A stretch of DNA of 64,000 bases from Manihot esculenta (Eukaryota > Streptophyta > Magnoliopsida > Malpighiales > Euphorbiaceae): the NCBI RefSeq assembly GCF_001659605.2, contig NC_035168.2, forward strand, positions 1,272,912 to 1,336,911, given 5' to 3'. The notes beneath the pieces were generated by a model. The model was not told the origin of the DNA. It saw nothing but the letters and a program-made list of their open reading frames with translations, and did no database searches. Below are positions 1 through 12,199 of this stretch, in pieces; the stretch's first letter is position 1, and each line of letters begins with the position of its first letter. The position numbers were made by a program, and so were the translations under genes.

Positions 1-517
1 AGGGTTTTGGCTGTAATTATATTAGTTGTATTACGATTATTATAACTATTGGAATGTGGATTGCGCAATCGTGTATGTCCTTGATTTGGTATGCTAACCA
101 CTGTTGATGCCCTTGCTATGATGTAGTGTAATTGGGCAAATTATTGAAAAAGTCAACTCTTTGATTTCTTATTTAGTTGAATTGGGCCGGCCTTGATAGT
201 TATTGCTGTTATGTAAATTGTTAATTGTAGCTCAATTGGCTGCTATCTTTATAGTAATTGTGTATTTATTGGAAGGGGTTGTGTGTTCTAAAGCTTTTGT
301 CGCCCTTGATAGAGTACGTGTTTTGTATGTCAATTGTAAAGTTGCATTTGTTTACAGTCTTACTAGTTTTCATGTTATGGTCTTTAAACACTATCTTTAT
401 ACTAGTGGTTGGACATGGACTATATTCTTAAATGATCAAGTGTGTGTTCACTTATTCTGTCAAGATATAGCTTAAATTTTGTTTGTACATTAATTTGATT
501 ATCTCTTATATAAACAG
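1..517 (+). other. Intron of the DP gene (5' end outside window)
   Basis: AT-rich sequence with no convincing exon. It runs into the acceptor at 512-517 (AAACAG) of the first DP exon in the window. The start codon and upstream exons of that gene therefore lie before position 1. A 90-codon open frame at 203-475 shows no family signature and is taken as chance. Confidence 0.6.
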
Positions 518-3500
518 CAACAAGAAGAAGAAAAGAGGTCAAAGAGCAACTGGAGCTGATAAGAGTGGTAGAGGACTCCGCCAATTTAGTATGAAAGGTA
601 TTTGATTCGTCTCCTGCCGCTCATTTCTGTGTCAGAATTTGAGAAATTACATGATAGCAGTTCTTGTTTCCATGTCATCACTAAGATGGCCAATGCGTCA
701 TAGATGAATTTTTCTCTAACCTACTTTATGCTTTAATTGTTTCGTGTCAGTATGTGAAAAAGTGGAAAGCAAAGGAACAACTACTTACAATGAGGTAAGG
801 TGGTTGACGATTCTGAAGGCGGTATTTAGATTTTATTTTTCTTGATTGAATTGCTGAGTTTCTTTATGTGAATACTACATACAAATAGCCTGCTTATTTT
901 ACTATACTAATCTAGTTTGCCCCTGAATTATTTTCCATATAATAATATAATTAATTGTATAGCAGAGAGTCAAAAAGGTTTAGAATTTCAGTGCATTGTT
1001 TTACAGGAGTATTTGAAGCTATTGCTATCACAGGAATAAAAACTGGTCAAAATTTGAACTGTACTCATTGAGTGAATGACTTATATATGAATTACCATCC
1101 ACAAAATAAAATCATCAAGTGATTGCATTAGACGGATATGGTTGTTGAAGGTTATTCATGTTGTATCCTAAGTTGAAGGAACTTTTGTTGAAGGTTGTTC
1201 ATGTTGTATCCTAAGTTGAAGGAACTTTTGTTGAAGGTTGTTCATGTTGTATCAAGTGATTTCAAACACATTCTGTTCTCGTTACATTTAAAAGCATTTG
1301 TTTGTGTTTCTTCCTTCAGAATTAAAATCCAAATGCAACTCCTAGAGATAATGTAGGTTCTCAGCTCATACATTCCAGATTACCAGAATCATATTTGTTT
1401 AGATAGCTCTCAGATATTTGAATGTCTTGCCATGACTAAGTGAAAATGTTATTATTTACCATGTCCAAAAATGCAAGGCACATGGGATATAGAACAATTA
1501 TGTCTAGGATTTGGTGGGACTGTAGAATACATTGTTGGCAATGCAATGTTATATCACTAGCCATTTCTAGGGTTTGATGGTAGGAAGCTATTGGTGTAAG
1601 AAAATCTTCTTCATCTTCTTCAGTTGATATTGAAAGGAGGGATGAAAAGGAGATGAGATTTGGCTCCCTGTAGCAGACCAGAAAAGGAATGTTTAGAGAG
1701 GAATAAATATTCCTTTTCCTTTTTGCTTCCAAGTTTACTTTCAGACGTTTAATTGCCATAATTTTTTTCCCTTTTTTATGTATCAAGATAGAAAATTACC
1801 TTTTATAATGCATCATGTTAACCTTTCAGGTTGTATTATAATTTGTCTTCCCGATGTTGATCTTATCATTATGGGGTTGTTGTACCATGTTAATTTCCTT
1901 CTATATCTCTATGCAATAGTTGGATGCTGCTCCATATAACTTGTGATGCATATAAAGAATACTATTTTGTTGGTGAATGTTTGTTCTCACATACTTTTGA
2001 TTGAGTTGGTTGGCCCATCAAGTGCTTCAAATTTGCTTAAGTTTTGATGCTTTATGTTATCAGAATGAATGCTGTTAAACATAACTATCAAATCCTTGTG
2101 AGGTGTGCATGTTTGTAATTTTTTTGGTTGCTACACTTTATAAGTGTATGCCTATGTCTGATATTTTGAAGCAATTTTCAGGTTGCAGATGAACTTGTTG
2201 CAGAGTTTGCTGACCCTAGCAACAGTGTTTCATCTCCAGATCAGGTTACCTATAACCGAGTGACAATTTATTTGGTTCATTTTAATGCGTATATTTTATC
2301 TTAAGGGAAAATGTGAAACTAAATGATGTGCATTTCTCTTTTCTTCTGTTGAGAAGCAGCAACAATATGATGAGAAAAACATACGGCGAAGGGTATATGA
2401 TGCCCTGAATGTACTCATGGCATTGGATATCATATCTAAGGATAAAAAGGAGATACAATGGAAGGGTCTTCCTCGAACTAGCCTGAGTGATATTGAAGAA
2501 TTAAAGGTATCAATCTAACTTAGGCATGCTTGTCTAGTTGCCTTGTGTATCAAGTAAATTTATTTGTGTGGGTCTAATTGGGGATTATTGAACTCCTTTA
2601 ATGTGACTACTTCAGGCTGAACGTCTTGGATTGAGAAATAGGATTGAGAAGAAAACTGCCTATTTACAAGAACTGGAGGAACAAGTAAGAATAACATCTT
2701 TGAGTTCTCTTATGATTTGAATATGAATTTTGCTTACAGATGCGCCTCATCTGGAATTTCTTGTTTCAAGTATTTAGTTGATTATAGTTTGTTCATTGAC
2801 TTCTTTTATCTTCTCAAGTACATAGGTCTTCAGAACCTGATACATCGAAATGAGCAACTATACAGCTCAGGAAATGCTCCTAGCGGGGGTGTGTCTTTAC
2901 CTTTTATATTGGTTCAGGTAAAATTTCTTCCCAGTTTTGCTATTGTATTACAGGACATCAGCTGAGTGGTGGTAAAATCTTCAGTGGGGGAACCAAAAAC
3001 ATTTGTTGGTCTTAGAATTGAGTGGCCACTTGCATTAAAATGTAGAATGGTAGAACTGTCAACAAATTTCCCATTTTAGGACCCTACTTCAATGGATCAC
3101 AAGTAGGTAAATGCCAAGGGGTCTTTTAATATTACTGATACATTATTTTCATAAATTCTTAGAGATAAAAAACAAAATGCTAATCATCACTGATTTACTA
3201 GAAAAATGAAAAAAGTGGGCATGCCAATGATAATGAGCTTGTGCATGCATCCAAAGAACTATTTCGATTGTGTGGCACCAAATTATCCTTCTCTTCGGCC
3301 TACCACCCACAAACTGATGGCTAGATTGAGATTGTCAGTCGCACCATCAAAATGTACCTATGTTGCTGTATCGGCAAATGTCCCAAATGATGGGTAGATT
3401 GGATTCCTTAGGTTGAATACTATTACAATTCTTCCTTTCACATTGCTTTGCGTTCCACACCCTTTCGAGTTGTTTATGGACGGGACCCACTGTGCTTACT

Positions 3501-6500
3501 GTCCTATATTGCTGGTTCTTCCAAAGTAGATGTTGTAAATCGCACCTTACTTAATAGAGATGACATGCTTCAGGACATCTGAGCTAACTTACAGTAAGCT
3601 CAGCAACGCATGAAAGCCTATTATGACTGTGGACACAGAGATATCGAATTCAGCGTTGGTTCCCTAGTGTCGTCCTACCGACAACGCTCTCTTGCTGGTA
3701 AAATTTGCCACAAGTTTGCCCCCAAATATTATAGCCTTTTTGCTGTTATGCGATAGATTGGCCAAGTGTCATACCAGCTGGACCTTTCCAGTGATAGCAA
3801 ACTCCACAAGGTCTTCTGCTTAAGGTTTTTAAAGGACCTCCTCCTGGCACTCCACCCACTTTGCCTCCTTTAGAAGGTCTTGTGCTCTCTTCCCCTTCGT
3901 CAATTCTCAAAACATGACTCAACCGCAGTAAGTGGGAAGTTCTAGTTCATTGGCAAGGCTTGGATTCCGCAGATGCCATATAGGAGGATGTTGCTACATT
4001 TCAAGCAGCCTATCTTGCTTTCGAGCTCTTTCTCCAGGAGGGGAGAAATGTTGCAGATGCCTTTGTTGGCAGAGCATATAGAAGGCATAAATTGCAGCAA
4101 AAAAAATAACAAGGAAATAATTGTAAGGCGGCAACAATTAAGGACACATGTGGCAGCCAACCGATTCCAGCAAATCAGCACAATTTCCATGATACAGATG
4201 ACAATAATCTAATCCCAAGAAATCAGCGTAATGCCCCAATTAATCAAATAATCGTGCCAAGAATTATGTAATGAGATATGCTTGCATTTTGGTAGAATCT
4301 CTGCTTTTCCTTTTACAGCCAATCTAACCTCTATTTAAAGAGCACTTTCAACAGAGAAATAAAGAAAGCTGAATTTCTCTGCACAACTCTACAGGTGTAT
4401 GACTCTCTCTCTCTCCCCCTTATCAATGAGTCTAAGGTTTGGGATTCCCTTTAGCGAATCCTGTCATCATCCACCATAGGTTCCTCACGAGGTAGAAACC
4501 GTATAGAGGATTATCCTGTCCATCGCCCAGTGACAAGATCCTCAGCATGAGAACCCAACAAAATTCTACAATTGACATTGTTCTGTGATCAGAATTCTAT
4601 ACATGGCTGAGTCTTAATTTCTTAAGCTATTAATATTGTAACAGTCTGCTTGGGTGCATGAGCACAACCTAGTTTACTTTTCATAACATTCAGTTCCGAT
4701 TGCTGCTTCAGAATCAGGCTCTAGGGGCCCTGAAGGTGCCAATATTTGTCTTTGTTGATGTTTTCTATTTTTTAAGGTTGCAGTTTTGTTATTTAAGATA
4801 CAGTTTCCTTCACAGGATATTGCCTAGGTGATCAATGGGTCTGAGGCATTAATAACTTGAATGAGTTTCACTTAGAATTTTTGAGGCTGCTTATTCTTGA
4901 AATGGAGCTTTGTAAAGCATAGATGTGGTCGTTAAAAAAATTGCAACAGGACATTCTAGAGTAGGCATTTACATGCATGCTTGCATGCCCAGAAAATACA
5001 GCAATAATATGAGAAGTGTTGCTTCATGATGTCCTGGTTTACCTACTAGCAGGGTTACAGAGGATGGGGGAGGCAAAGCTGAGTGTAATTTGAAATGCTA
5101 CACAGACTATTATGAGAAGTGCCATTAACATTGAGTAGGAGATAGGAAGGCAATTTCTAACTTGTGTCCCAAAAGAGTGTCCGACTATGCTGGATGGGAA
5201 ATGAAACTTCATTGAGGTAGATCCTCTCTTTAGGCATGTGTGTTTCTGTGCTGTAATAGCTGTTTTTTTCCCAACAAATCAGAGAAAATGTTCGCACAGG
5301 TTAGAAATTCATTTTGAGCTATGCTTCAAAGTGCAAACCCTCATTGATCAATTTGGGCCTGGATTTTTAGCTGTAAGCTGCTTGGTTTGAGTAGCAGCCG
5401 GCATGACATTTTCTGCTAAGGCAGTAAAGCTTGAAGGGACTGCTTTTCAATCTCTTGGAATGCTATAATGTATGCGTAGGAAGGGGAGTCTAGTTCTATT
5501 AGGAGCCTCAACTTCTGTTTGGGTTATTAAAGTTTATGTGGTCTTGGGAATTGGAACAGTAAACCCACCATGTAAGGGCAAAATGTAATTGTCTACACCG
5601 TCCAAGTTCAGTCGTTTGTTCTTAATCTAAATATAGGGTATTATCTTTAATAGGCGTCGTTTATAGTGTATGTAGGGCCAGCCAACCAACCAGGCGTCAA
5701 GTTTACCAACTCAGCATATGTATTAGATATTTAGATATGGTCAATTTGCAATTCCACTCTCAACAGAGGATCTGAGAAGCAGTCAAAAATTTTGAGAGAG
5801 AGAAAAAGCATGTGTTTGTTTGTGTTTTTTGTTTAGTTTTTTTTTTGTGGGATTTTTTTAGTAGTAGGATGGAGTAGGCGCATTCTTTTTCTCTCTTCTC
5901 TCTCCCTTTTCTTTCTTCTTCTTCTTCCTCTTCTTTTCCCCTTGAAGGCTAGAGCATTTTTCATTTGGAGAGAGAGAGAGAGAGTATAGGAAGTATATGT
6001 AATTTATGGACTAGACTAGTGAGTTAGCAATCACTCAAGTAAGCCTCAGTCCCAACCAGCTGGTCTAGCTGTATCAGGTGGATCATTTTATTTTCTGTTT
6101 GGTTAAGACTGTATCTTTGGTTGAAAGACCTGGGTATGACATACAATGCAAAAGACTACTTCTCATTGGACATTAGTTTCACTAAATTAGTCCACAATTA
6201 TTAACTGGCGAGTAAAAAGATATATATGAGAATCTTATATTAGATTGATTCATGGGTCTGGTTTCTGCTTAGTCTGTGGCCTCAAAAAATGTAGGGCTGG
6301 GGTAGGGGATTATATCTTTTCCCTGCTCATATAGTGGACTAGGGTTAAATAACTGGACTAGGGTTTGTCAATTTCTAGTTCCAACCTTTTTGTTGCACTG
6401 AGGCGTAAAAATTGAAGCTTTGCAATCAGACCTAACTATAATAATGCATTTTACAAATCAATACTAAATAAACAAATTTATTACTTTCCATGGGAGAATC

Positions 6501-6686
6501 CTAAATTTTAGTCGATGAATAATTTTTTTCTACATAATTTGATTTTATTTAGAACATGATATTGCTAAATCAATAGTAAAAGCGCCAATATATCATGTAG
6601 ACCTAATAGCCAATTATGTTTTGAGTCCTTTAGTAATATAAAATATTAAAGAGGCTTCTTTTTTTCCATTATGGATTTAGAGGAGT

Positions 6687-6718
<32 letters not shown>

Positions 6719-8925
6719 TATTGCTAGGGTAAAAAATGAAAGACCTGATGGTTGGAAGTAAACCAAATAGCAGAAATTAATAAAGAAATGAATGTAGATG
6801 ATACATATATGTTGACATGCCTGGCTAATTTTCACCTGCAGTCCCTCAATTCTGGATATATTTTCAATTTGTTTGTTAAATTCTATACAACTTTATTATC
6901 TGCTATAGTAGGTTTTCAGGCTATTGTAAATTTTAAAAAAATTTATTTTTCTCTTCTCCCCTCTCTTAATGTGAAGTTCTTTTTCATTGTGTCAACTTTC
7001 AATTACTAAATATATACTTTTAATTTTTTAAGTTGTATTAAAATTCTATAGCAACTAATTTATTAATTTTACTTTTAGTATTCATCTCTTTTTCTATAAA
7101 TTAAATATTAAAAAAAAATAAATGTCAAATATTAATTGAATGGTAATAATTTATATTTTTTTTTTCAAACATTTTTATAAGTATTATTAGTTTTAATTAT
7201 ATTATATTCTATATTACCATTGATTTTAACATTATTTATTATTATAAGCCAATGTTATGAAAAACAATTTAAAATGTTTATCCAATCAAATGTTAATATT
7301 AATTTTCTAAAATAAAATAATAGATAATGAAATAGTAAAATCAATCTAGACAATTCACAATTCAAATGCTTCTTAATTATTTATTTATTTAAACATGTTC
7401 AGATTCATTTTATTATATATTATTTTATTTTTGAAAATTTATATTCAATAATATTTAATTTCAAAAGTTTAAAATTTTTTTCATGATAGTGGCTTATAGT
7501 AATCATTAATATTAAAAAAATATTAATATTATTTAATAAAATATAATTAAGTTTAAGATAATTTTTTTTATAAAAATATTTGAAAAAAATTATGAATTCT
7601 TACCATTCAGTTGATATTTATTTTAATTTAATTTATAAAAAGATATGAATACCAAAAGTAAAAAAGAAATTACTAAAAGTTTGTAATACTACTTAAAAAA
7701 TTAAAAAAAAAAAAGCATATATTTAATAATTAAAGTGGAAGGCATAAAAAAAAATATATTCGGAGAGAGGGAGGAGAGAGAAAATATATATTTTTTATTT
7801 ATATTTAACATGAAAACCTGCAATAGCACAGACAATAAGGACTTTAATGATATTGAAATTGAAGTTGAAGTAGTTTCACAAAAGAAAAAAAAGAGAAGTT
7901 TGAGTGACCAAATTAAAATCATACCCGAAGGGGTGAAAAATACCCAAACATGTAGACCTAAATTCAGACGAGTGGGGTTTCTTCTGCCCTCCAAGTGCTG
8001 GAAAAGGCCAGTTGTTAATTTATGAGGAGAGTGGACATAAATTATAGGTGCTTTATGAAAGCTCTGTGGATGGAATCAATAAAGAAAGTGGCATTACGCC
8101 GAAAGGAAAATGTGCTAATTTTCCTGTATCATCTTTATATGAAAATGAAGTGAATATAAGATCACAATATACTGTGAAATTTTCACCTTCCATATCCTAA
8201 TTATCCTTCTTAGTTGTAGATATTGTAGTTGATTTTTTTTGATGCCTCACATTTTCTATTCTTGCCATTTGGAAACTCTAGACGCGCCCTCATGCAACTG
8301 TTGAAGTGGAAATATCAGAAGATATGCAGCTGGTGCATTTTGACTTTAATAGGTAAGAGAGCTTCTAAATTTTTTTATCTTACTAAGAAATCAGATAATG
8401 TTTCTTTGCTTGCCATGTACTTACAGGATTAAGCAGTATGTTCAGCCATCTAACTGAATTACTTATTAATAATGTGGTGGCTTACCACATATATGTCAGC
8501 TAAGCATGCATCAAATTTATGCAAGGGATGGAGACTATTGGGAGTGGGATTTGGATTAAATTTTTCTTACCTTATAGAGAAGCAAATACTTCAGGAAACA
8601 ACCTAGTTATAATTTGGAATCCTGATTTTGAAATGTTTGGTGAAATTATCTTAAAACTAAACGACAATATTTCGTTTGTTATTGCAGCACCCCTTTTGAG
8701 CTGCATGATGATAATTATGTTCTCAAAGCAATGAAATTTTGTGAGAGACCACAGAGTGATGATACGGCGGCCAATCTAGCTAATGATGGAGGTGAAGGTT
8801 GTAGCATGTCCAACATGATCCAACAGCAAATCCTTCCTAACCCAGGAACTAGTACACCAATTAGGCCGCCCACTTCACCGCCTATTCCTGGAATTATAAA
8901 AGCACGTGTTAAGCATGAGCATTGA
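518..8925 (+). CDS. DPB: E2F dimerization partner, DPB-like (3' eight exons; 5' end missing)
   Basis: Transcription factor DP pairs with E2F proteins in the nucleus to control G1/S genes. Eight exons can be joined with GT-AG borders and one continuous frame: 518-597, 751-794, 2182-2244, 2360-2506, 2616-2684, 2819-2917, 8282-8352 and 8688-8925, giving 269 codons plus TGA. Exon 1 carries a basic KKKKRGQR stretch and [15 protein letters not shown]. The winged-helix DNA-binding core follows, with [20 protein letters not shown] and [12 protein letters not shown]. Next come the leucine-rich dimerization helix ([20 protein letters not shown]) and the conserved block ending in [18 protein letters not shown]. 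The tail is rich in proline, glycine and glutamine and ends in VKHEH. The order and wording match plant DPB closely; DPB rather than DPA is chosen on that basis from memory. The acceptor of the fourth exon could also be at 2357, adding one Gln. The fourth-to-last junction uses CAAG before 2819. The intron 2918-8281 is unusually long and holds a gypsy fragment. Confidence 0.93.
1142..1253. repeat. 43-bp tandem repeat, about 2.6 copies
   Basis: The unit contains GTTGAAGGTTGTTCATG followed by TTGTATCCTAAGTTGAAGG and repeats with a 43-bp period starting at 1142, 1185 and 1228. The first two copies differ by one base (TTATTC versus TTGTTC), and the third is cut short after TTGTATC. It lies in a DP intron and has no coding sense. 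Confidence 0.85.
3255..4560 (+). mobile_element. Ty3/gypsy retrotransposon 3' fragment (integrase end and 3' LTR) in DP intron
   Basis: Translation on the plus strand, broken by stops and frame changes, gives the end of a gypsy integrase. [20 protein letters not shown] and TDG*IEIVSRT match the usual [14 protein letters not shown] motif, followed by [12 protein letters not shown] and [19 protein letters not shown]. After that comes [10 protein letters not shown] and a chromodomain-like tail ([15 protein letters not shown] in one reading). A purine tract (GGAGGGGAGAAA, about 4037-4048) is followed by the 3' LTR. The gag, protease, RT and 5' LTR are absent. Same orientation as the host gene. 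Confidence 0.85.
4049..4560 (+). repeat. 3' LTR of the gypsy fragment
   Basis: Begins with TG directly after the purine tract and ends with CA (GAGAACCCAACA). It contains a TATA-like CTATTTAAAGAG near 4330 and a CT-rich stretch near 4405, as expected for an LTR promoter and leader. There is no second copy in the window to fix the borders, so they rest on TG...CA and context. Confidence 0.6.
4561..8281 (+). other. Remainder of the long DP intron
   Basis: No exon is recognised here. From about 6400 to 7720 it becomes extremely AT-rich. A compound microsatellite of TG then AG units lies at about 6686-6718, and CT/GA-rich stretches lie at 5880-5990. The overlapping open frames near 7700-8025 on both strands are low-complexity and are not called genes. 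Confidence 0.5.
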
Positions 8926-10190
8926 TGAGCATGTTACCATGGGCAATAATCTCAGCAGTGTCTGTAAATTGTGTAAATTAGCTTGCAGGAGGTGGGAGGC
9001 CCCCCCATATAATTACCTTTACCTTCCTGATTTTACCTCTTTATGAGGAATCAAGGTAACAAGCAGATCAGCCCTTTTGCTCAGACTTGCAAGGAATATT
9101 TAAATTTGTCAGGTTCTCAGGTTTAGATCCGTGGTTAGCTGCTGTAATTGTTTAATCATTTATATTTTTTGCCAGCCTATTGTAGTAAAAAAGTGAAGGT
9201 AGTCTGTCAGTTCATTAGGCTAAAGGGGATTGTCTTAGCTGCACACAGAATCATAGAATTAAGGCAACAATTTGATATTATTTGTAGTTGCACATTACAT
9301 TTTTGCAATTGCCATTTGTCATCAGTGACAATGTCATTTTGTTATCTGCAATTCTGGCAGGGATCTGTGATAGGTGAGAAATTGATTGTTAATACGTGGG
9401 CTGAAATGCAAATGGTATGTTTTTTTGGTCAAAAGAAAGAAAAGGGTTTCTGGTCACCAATGAGTGACCATGTGAACTTGAACTTGATTTATATGATGAA
9501 TTGTAGCTGGAGTATTGTCTTTTTCCCTCCTTCCTTCAGCTAGTATTGAGTTCCTTGTCTTTCCTCGTAACTTTGGTTTCTAGCTGGTCCAGTGTATGGC
9601 TTATGAGCTTCCAAGTTGTCCCTGTTTCCCTTTCTTTTTTCTGTGTGGTACACTCTACTATGCACCGAAAATAGCCAGCATTTTTTTTTTGCGCTTTGCC
9701 CACCACGTGGGTCTCCCTTGTGAGAGGCGCACAGATTTTTGCGTTCTCTCTCTCTCTGTATATCGCTTTCCTATTTGTTTTGCCCACAGAAATAAGGCGA
9801 ACGCATTTCCCCACCCCACGTATCATAATAATGACAATCATAATGGTTCACATGATCAGTAATAGAAGCTCTATTTTTATTTGTTTCTAGATCACAGCCT
9901 TACAGGTAATTTAGTACTTATACAATGTCAGGAAAATTTTAAATCATGAATGCCGTCTATATAATAATATTAATTGTTCAAACACTAATCAGAATCATTT
10001 TTTTTATTTAAGAAAAAAACTCTCAAATAATATCAAAGGCATCGATATTTTGGGAGAGAAGGAAAAGGAGACGTGGTCGGGGTTGGGGTTGTGGTTGTGG
10101 TTGGTTCCAGTGGTGAGATAATGAATTCAGGTGATGAGGTGATGGGGAATGCTTAGGTGTCAGTGTTTGATTTGGTTTGGACATGAATTT
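8926..10190. other. DP 3' UTR region and spacer
   Basis: The first several hundred bases should hold the DP 3' UTR, but no single polyadenylation signal stands out. Open frames at 9148-9543 and 9536-9890 have no recognisable domains or splice partners. A G-rich run GGTTGGGGTTGTGGTTGTGG lies near 10081-10100. Confidence 0.4.
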
Positions 10191-10210
10191 CCACGTGATG
10201 TATCACGTGG
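10191..10210. promoter_or_regulatory. 20-bp palindrome with two G-box cores (CACGTG)
   Basis: The sequence CCACGTGATGTATCACGTGG is two perfect 9-bp arms around GT. Each arm contains a CACGTG core, the binding site of bHLH (PIF, MYC) and bZIP factors. It lies about 250 bp upstream of the MIR530 hairpin on the same side as the expected promoter. The role is inferred; the palindrome itself is plain in the sequence. Confidence 0.7.
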
Positions 10211-10419
10211 ATCATGATCTCCTTCTTCTAAATGTTCCATATCTTTCTGCCCTTTCCAATAATAGAAGCAAAAGATGACACCGCATAAAATGAGAAATCT
10301 ACCGTCTTTTTCCTGAGGTATGCATATTTAAGGAAAAGCAGATTTCTGGTTTTTCTAAGAATTGAAGCTCAACAGTTCTCTCTACTTTTCTTGTAGGTTC
10401 TTGCTTTAGATTAAGATCT

Positions 10420-10428
10420 TATATAAAT
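10420..10428 (+). promoter_or_regulatory. Possible TATA box of the MIR530 transcript
   Basis: TATATAAAT lies 43 bp before the mature miRNA start. If used, transcription would begin around 10450, only some 13 nt before the mature strand, which is very close for a plant precursor. An upstream start is equally possible. Confidence 0.3.
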
Positions 10429-10454
10429 AGAAATACACAGCCAAGACGGGGTTT

Positions 10455-10550
10455 CATTTATCTGCATTTGCACCTGCACTCTTCTCTATAACTAAAGCTT
10501 AATGTTAAGTTGGGATAGAGAAAGGTGCAGATGCTAGTGCTGACAAGTGC
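10455..10550 (+). ncRNA. MIR530: MIR530 microRNA precursor
   Basis: The 5' arm at 10463-10483 begins TGCATTTGCACCTGCA and continues CTCTT. The first 17 bases agree with the plant miR530 family, and the variation is in the last few bases, where known members also differ. Bases 10464-10489 fold on 10515-10540: of 26 positions 23 pair (two as G-U), with single mismatches at 10469, 10473 and 10481 and no bulges. The loop is 25 nt (10490-10514). The opposite strand (AAGGTGCAGATGCTAGTG) would be the star. The stem meets the usual plant criteria for number and symmetry of mismatches. miR530 is processed by DCL1 and acts through AGO1 on target mRNAs, and in rice it is reported to affect grain yield. 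The lower stem below 10463 is not well paired, so the precursor ends are approximate. Confidence 0.88.
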
Positions 10551-12079
10551 CATCTTGGTTTCAACCATACAAGGTCATTGTTCGAAGAGGCTCTCTCATA
10601 CTTGCATCCTATGGTATACCTGTTCGTCATCACTAATATTGAAGGTACCTACTCATCATTTATTTGTTAACTCTTCTGTTTAACTCAATATAATGCAGAC
10701 TCCATCATATTAGGATAAACAAATACTGCCATTACAGAGGTGGTCAGTTCCCTTGTTAAGGGAAAAGAAAAAAAGGAGAGAGAAAAGGGAAAATCGAAAA
10801 GCGAAAGAGAGAAGCGAGAGCCGAAGCAGTGAGGGCTGAGCTCTGTGGCCTCACTTCCTTTCGTGCAGTGTTGCCCTTATAGTGAATCAAGCTCTTTTGT
10901 TGTTTGGGTTGCAGGTTGCTGCTTAATAACTTTTCCTGTTGGGAGTTTTTGCTCAATTGTCATTCTGTGGCTGGTCTGCTATACTCTCTGGTTTTGCATA
11001 TTTGATTGATTGTACTTTTGCCATCTAAGTCTGGATTTTGCGTGTCTTTGTTTTGTTTGAGAAATCAGTTTCTGGCCATGTTCTTCACTGGCTGGGGCTA
11101 AGGGCGGGTGCTGGTGGCGGTGGGTTGGTGGTTGCATTTCTGGGGGTACCTTTTTTGAGGTTGGACTGTGTTTTGATCAGGGCTGATAGTTATGAGTTGG
11201 ATCTTTTGTAGGGTCTGTGGATTGGGCTGAGATGATGGGCTTGTTTGCCCTTTTTATCTTTTGTCCTGCTATGCGTCTTGTGATATGCTATGCGTGGAGC
11301 ATTGATTAAAAAAACAAAAAAAATTTCTAGGATAAACAAACTCTAATATCATCCTGGGATATAGTTAAAACGGAAAATAATTAACTAAAAAAAATAAAGA
11401 ATAGCAACTCAGAATAATAGAATTATAATTTTTTCTCATAATTTTTTTTAATTATCTTAAAATTATTATCTTATTTAATTTAATTTAATTTTTAAAATTT
11501 TTAATATTTAATAAAAATTTAATATATTTAAAATGGTATGGATGAATAATTAATAAAAAATTATATTTGTAATATACGAAGAAAAAATAAAATAGAGATA
11601 TTTTTAGTCTGATTATTCTTTCTTTTTAAATTTACCGTCAGTTTTTTACTTTAAATTTATTTTAATTTAAATATAATTTTTAAATAATTTTTCTAAACGA
11701 TTATAAACTTTTTATTAAAAATTCGAGTAAAATAAAAAAAAAATAGAGATTAAAATTAGTTTTGTTAGTATAGCTAATCAGATTCGGGTATCGGGTATTC
11801 GAATTTAAGATCGGATAAAATTTTTTAAATCTGAATGCATTTAAATTTATTTTATAAATATTCAAATTCGTTCAAATAAAATTTAAGTGGATCGGGTATC
11901 CATGTTCTTTAAAAAAAAGAAAACTCGTTTTACTCAAACCACATTACCTTTTTAATTTTACAAATTAAATTATAAAATTATATTTGACAAAGTGCTAATT
12001 TTTTAAGTAATTATCCATTTTCTATTAATAACACTAGCGGTTTACTCGACTTTTCTTTTTCGCTCAAAAAACAAAACAA
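10551..12079. other. Spacer, possibly including the MIR530 transcript 3' part
   Basis: No protein gene is recognised. From 11320 to 12050 it is very AT-rich. At 11775-11900 there are short degenerate repeats of TCGGGTATCGGGTATTCG and a partial inverted copy (GATCGGGTATCC), resembling a worn MITE of a type common in dicots. A 66-codon frame at 10756-10956 is low-complexity. Confidence 0.4.
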
Positions 12080-12199
12080 AGTCATTTTGCTTGCCCTGTT
12101 GCAGTTGCCCTAGCCGCACAGCCCGTCGGAGCGGTTGCAGTTCTCCTCCAGTTCGACCTTTCTCTCCGGCTCGTTCTCAATAGACTTCTTTTTTTTCAG
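12080..12199 (+). other. Non-coding leader exon of the COA3-like gene (inferred)
   Basis: A GC-richer stretch (TTGCCCTAGCCGCACAGCCC) lies in AT-rich surroundings. It ends with a strong donor, CAG|GTAAATTTC, at 12199/12200. The next plausible acceptor in the right place is CAAG at 14185-14188, directly before the ATG. This implies an intron of about 2 kb wholly within the 5' UTR. The transcription start is not determined. Confidence 0.5.

Noticed and set aside
1142..1253. CRISPR-like direct repeats
   Set aside because: Plant nuclear DNA; units are adjacent with no spacers, i.e. a plain tandem repeat.
7701..8025. Overlapping open frames of about 96 codons on both strands
   Set aside because: Low-complexity K/E/F-rich sequence inside the DP intron, no domain, and the two strands mirror each other.
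9148..9543. 131-codon plus-strand frame downstream of DP
   Set aside because: No recognisable domain, no splice or promoter signals; it lies where the DP 3' UTR and spacer should be.
10431..10446. CAGCCAAGACG, resembling the start of miR169
   Set aside because: Agreement ends after eight bases (miR169 continues GGATGAC) and no hairpin places it in a stem.
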